The notes beneath the pieces are model-generated. The model saw only the letters and a program-made list of their open reading frames with translations. It did no database searches and was not told the origin of the DNA. From assembly GCA_964351865.1 (NCBI GenBank), contig CAYGPJ010000006.1:62001-126000 (forward strand): a stretch of 64,000 nt of DNA, written 5' to 3'. The DNA comes from JBCDJI01 sp964351865 (GTDB lineage Bacteria > Verrucomicrobiota > Verrucomicrobiia > Methylacidiphilales > JBCBYL01). Of this stretch, positions 61,801-64,000 are shown one piece after another (the first letter of the stretch is position 1; every line of letters starts with the position of its first letter). The position numbers and the translations under genes were made by a program.

Positions 61801-63167
61801 TGAGCATTTGGTGTGTTGCGATTGCCACGTCGAGCGACTGGTTGTGGAGCAGGGGGATTCGATCCGTCGCCAGCGGCTGCATCTGGGGTATTGGTGCCGG
61901 CTGGTGGGATGACAATCTGGGGAGGCTCGATGCCGGCATTTCTGATGGCGGCCCGCACATCATTCGGGAGTCCGGGGCGGACCAGTCCACGGTCGGCTGC
62001 TTGTTGCACCAATTGCAAGGTCTGTTGCATCATTTCTTGGAATGCCGGGGAATTTGTCGCTAAATCGGTGCCGAGCTGGACATTGCCGCTTTGCCCGATG
62101 AAGTTTTTAAATTTGCCGGGGGTGATGGTTTCCTGTTTACCATCGAAAGCAAAGGTGATGGTGCCATGTCCGCCAAAGACGCCGGTTTGGCCGTTGGTAC
62201 TGGTGGTTCCGAGCACGGTGCCCCTGGCGGCAACGATTCCTTGTGGGGTCTGAATTTTGTAATCGATTTTGCGGCGGTCGATTGGTCCCAGCGCGGAGAG
62301 AATAGAGCCTTCTTTTAATTCGAACTCCACTTTGGGATTCACATTGACCCGAACATCCAGTGCTTTGACCCGAACTGTGCTGCTCGGAGTGATGCGGGTG
62401 GCGACCCCCGGGACGGGATTCAAGGTGGCATTGCCATCTCCCTGGGTGAAGACGAAGCTGCCGACCGGGACGGAGTCGCCGGATTTCAACGGAGTCGACT
62501 CCAGTTCACCGGGACGCATCACTCGAACGGATCCGGTCACGGCGGCGACGTGAATGCTTTGCGGGGATGCCTGGGCATTGGCGGCCCACATGGTCTGCTC
62601 TTTAGGAACGGGGCGTCCGGCGGTTTTGTAAATAGAGGGATTGACGTATTGGCTCAATCCCTGAGCGCGCAGGTCTTCATCGGCTTCTGGAGTCGGAATG
62701 GGGGCGCCGCTTTTTAGAACCACGGGACCACCGGGATTGGTTTCCAGTAAAACGGTCGTTCCGGTGATCGCGGCGGTGACGGATTGTGTCGAGACTTTAG
62801 CGCCACCGGCACCTTTGGGAACTTTCAGCAGCATGGTGCCTTTGCCCAGTTCCATATTACGAGTTCCTTCAGTGAAGGTGAAAAAACTGTTGGCTCCAAT
62901 GCGGGCGAGGGTGTCATCGGTGAAGCGTAATTCGGCGCGTGATTTATGACCCGTCGCTAGCACCATGTCATCACGCATGATATCGTTGGTACGTGCATCT
63001 CGCCGGGTGTCGCTGGCTTCAATCAGGTCGACATCGTTCACGATTCGTGTCACTTGTGCTTCTTTCAACATGCCTGCGTCAGCAACTACAGGCGTAATAT
63101 AAAGCAGGGTGAACAAGCTTAAAGCCACCGGCGCAGTAAGATGTGATAGAGTGAGTCGATATTTCAT
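58857..63167 (-). CDS. Giant secreted FecR-domain protein with beta-helix-like repeats
   Basis: 1436 residues with a signal peptide (cleavage near PVVADAG). Two FecR-like domains lie in the first third: about 40-150 (ELRFTDDTLARIGANSFFTF, then AAITGTTVLLE) and about 205-330 (VRVMRPGE..., ending AARGTVLGTTS). A Pro/Gln/Asn-rich linker (about 400-450) precedes a large region (about 640-1400) of short Asn/Ser/Gly/Ile-rich repeats such as NGDIELLNGTQFG, typical of right-handed beta-helices of adhesins. There is no autotransporter barrel at its end; the barrel gene next door is separate and on the same strand, so the two may form a two-partner secretion or surface assembly. Confidence 0.8.
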   Translation of the reverse strand: MKYRLTLSHLTAPVALSLFTLLYITPVVADAGMLKEAQVTRIVNDVDLIEASDTRRDARTNDIMRDDMVLATGHKSRAELRFTDDTLARIGANSFFTFTEGTRNMELGKGTMLLKVPKGAGGAKVSTQSVTAAITGTTVLLETNPGGPVVLKSGAPIPTPEADEDLRAQGLSQYVNPSIYKTAGRPVPKEQTMWAANAQASPQSIHVAAVTGSVRVMRPGELESTPLKSGDSVPVGSFVFTQGDGNATLNPVPGVATRITPSSTVRVKALDVRVNVNPKVEFELKEGSILSALGPIDRRKIDYKIQTPQGIVAARGTVLGTTSTNGQTGVFGGHGTITFAFDGKQETITPGKFKNFIGQSGNVQLGTDLATNSPAFQEMMQQTLQLVQQAADRGLVRPGLPNDVRAAIRNAGIEPPQIVIPPAGTNTPDAAAGDGSNPPAPQPVARRGNRNTPNAQGGLKVDGNQKEGFSKLIVLEGKMRVYLNDRLGESMVIEPGQMIILNPNANRLPQPVNVDLARLTQTSGLVNGFKQNEAGEGDVRVEQDASGNTILKDPKVLSALKEQKEKLDTGDLSPTGLGISKNRLYTNKPSEPKIEVRNTTENAQGNRRFFTKPSLIPGVTRIGNNSRIVGAPPTVATDGKLVEGSIYRAGSIPLANFAFADGVNGVDQAISIGGGGPADKLEETAAIFRFETLELVGNPEITQGSITSSEFGSFQPTVVGLIGYNNVRISGIYGANSGLGLPDENFIVSENGGIKMDNARFGGFDNNTVFYARNGDIELLNGTQFGLGPNNRFSEVSFASRGNFIMDASSSINADFLGIQSLSPAPVAPILNGNIDAKNIEISASGLINLTTLASFDTQNLTIRSANAPVLPNGLGAPNEAFFFAFDDTTGTGNYNINPVNFDLTASELDLKFSGTNVALNNALGLAPAATPFSLLEIGTNRTLNVNGVTASVTNPNGVAELDLDGSTVNILTGSTISTSANDASRIDINSFNQSLTIDDNVSITSTSSFDNSRIFLGSESDLSIGTSLGTGSSITANGIGESAVNIEAQNNIFIEGSTASVSVGSATSNLGNFFGRSTAGLFNLTEADISVEGNTRASATIKARIINHKAGSIIVSSQDKANIVLESLSGTTIDAADVQAETSVDGPAQISLNNTGSGDIVIKDGSNIDATTVGNSTNQITTVKLENTNGKVIVGDPTGAGASITSTDDGANLDNRPTIFINATDGIQINDSSQLQAVLQAAANGSGLISLSNSSNGDILIANGATITAGEGTASNSNSQITITNSNGNIEIGNATGGANMTAKIITADALGSGSLKIYGGSVLTADQQANLFSQNAVDGLHFVNNGSTTITISSPNTLMKAPVIQVDTGLNVLVGQANAGDVLNIQANTKNWSAAAVPAGSRGDITFNGTVVPNVNTTLPGVGTTGGTFNVTDL

Positions 63168-63321
63168 AAGCGCCCTTTTTATTTAAATAACAGTAAAATG
63201 TGTCTTATTCGCTAAAATTGATGAACCAGCTCCATTTTAGACAAATTAATTGACAATGTGTTCACAGATTAAACTTAAACAGCAGTCATTTGTTGCGGTG
63301 TGGCGGTCATTTTTTGTGAGA

Positions 63322-64000
63322 TTAAAACTGATAAGATGCCTTGACCTGCCCTCCGATATTAAAGAATTCGTAGTTTAATGCTTCGTTAGAGGAATTATTG
63401 GTGCCGTAGGAGCTGATGGCACTGATATCCAGCCAACTCCATGGCGAGACGGTAATCACTCCGCTGAGCGATTGGTTGATGTCATCGCGATCATTGGATT
63501 TGTAATCGTGAAAGGTTGTCACATGCGAAACGTTGGCGCTGAGCCAGCGGGTGATGTCGACATTGTATCCGAAGAGCATAGAGTATTCATCGCGAGCGAC
63601 CGTGAAGGGATCGGTCAACGCCCATTTTCCATTAGGTCCGAAGTAGAGATAGTGAGCTCTGGAAAAGGAGACGGTTTTGTAGATACCGACCGTAGCGGCA
63701 TGGGATCGGTAGAATTCAGTCAGGGCATCGCCGCCGGCATTGCCCTTAGCAAAGGTCAGGCGATTGTAACTGTAATTGGCATAGAGCAGAATGTTCCATA
63801 ATTCCGGGATCGGTGTGCTCAGACCGGCGGTGACGGTTTGGCTGTCGAAGTTCAGTTGACCGTTTTCCTGATAGTGGAAAAACTGATGGCGATATCCGAA
63901 ATTACCGTAGAGACGGTTGTGGAATTTTGGATTGTAGTTTACAAATCCCTCGTAGGTGACATAGCGATCGTCATTCGCGTTTACATCGACCAGCAAAACG
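63322..64000 (-). CDS. Outer-membrane beta-barrel protein, C-terminal part (cut by the window edge)
   Basis: The frame is open to the right end of the window, so the N-terminus is missing. The visible 226 residues are alternating beta strands with many Tyr/Phe and short polar turns (RYVTYEGFVNYNPKF, GNFGYRHQFFHY, YANYSYNRLTF), ending GGQVKASYQF with the terminal aromatic expected for Bam-inserted barrels. It is 154 bp upstream of the giant FecR protein in the same direction. A haem-uptake-like or a two-partner secretion role is possible but unproven. Confidence 0.78.
   Translation of the reverse strand, partial: VLLVDVNANDDRYVTYEGFVNYNPKFHNRLYGNFGYRHQFFHYQENGQLNFDSQTVTAGLSTPIPELWNILLYANYSYNRLTFAKGNAGGDALTEFYRSHAATVGIYKTVSFSRAHYLYFGPNGKWALTDPFTVARDEYSMLFGYNVDITRWLSANVSHVTTFHDYKSNDRDDINQSLSGVITVSPWSWLDISAISSYGTNNSSNEALNYEFFNIGGQVKASYQF

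Overview
The window is a chromosomal segment from a Gram-negative bacterium, most likely a member of the Verrucomicrobiota (PVC superphylum). The evidence is indirect but consistent. There is a class Ic-type ribonucleotide reductase close to the chlamydial one, a DUF5069 protein, a PEP-CTERM protein, a HAF-repeat protein with the verrucomicrobial 'DxDxDGLxNLLEFAFNL' tail, system II cytochrome c biogenesis, and outer-membrane barrels. Roughly 47 genes were identified, plus one tRNA, six intrinsic terminators, several regulatory sites and a few MITE/REP-type repeats. No integrase, transposase, phage or CRISPR locus was seen.

Layout. 1-19.2 kb is housekeeping and regulation: the end of PTS enzyme I, a sigma-70 factor, tRNA-Leu(UAA), the nrdR operon, a histone-H1-like protein, rpoN, a WalJ-type hydrolase, a pilB/pilB/pilC type IV pilus or type II secretion block, gatCAB, pntAA-pntAB-pntB, proC and apaG. 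19.2-26.4 kb is mixed: a TM2 protein, an MBOAT acyltransferase coupled to a lone CoaB, a lycopene-cyclase-type protein, DoxX, an RRM protein, a MITE next to a decayed ORF, a lipoprotein and a HAF-repeat protein.

26.4-43.1 kb is the standout region. It holds a tetraheme cytochrome and, divergent from it, an eight-gene co-oriented cluster: a protein fusing two cyclic-nucleotide-binding domains to a four-cluster ferredoxin, a four-helix membrane protein with two stacked His pairs (di-heme b), a membrane-anchored decaheme cytochrome, a lipidated outer-membrane beta-barrel, a 1277-residue decaheme/LVIVD-propeller cytochrome, a double HbpS/GlcG haem-binding protein, and the ResB and CcsA haem-ligation factors. 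Read in order this is a complete electron wire from cytoplasm to cell surface (porin-cytochrome conduit), with 24 c-type haem sites and a possible cyclic-nucleotide gate at its cytoplasmic end.

43.1-64 kb: a 182-bp MITE, an ABC-F protein, an M14 peptidase, a small PEP-CTERM protein behind a possible sigma-54 promoter, VOC and DUF5069 proteins, nrdA-4HB-nrdB (class Ic, with paired NrdR boxes upstream), glmM, a phosphoesterase, a GT9 heptosyltransferase, an HNH_repeat protein behind a well-formed sigma-54 promoter with an upstream dyad, a second MITE-like nested palindrome, and a giant FecR-domain protein next to an outer-membrane barrel cut by the window edge.

Two regulons can be partly read within the window. 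NrdR (gene at 3.4 kb) has candidate boxes over its own start and in front of nrdA. Sigma-54 (rpoN at 5 kb) has candidate promoters at 46.4 and 56.5 kb.
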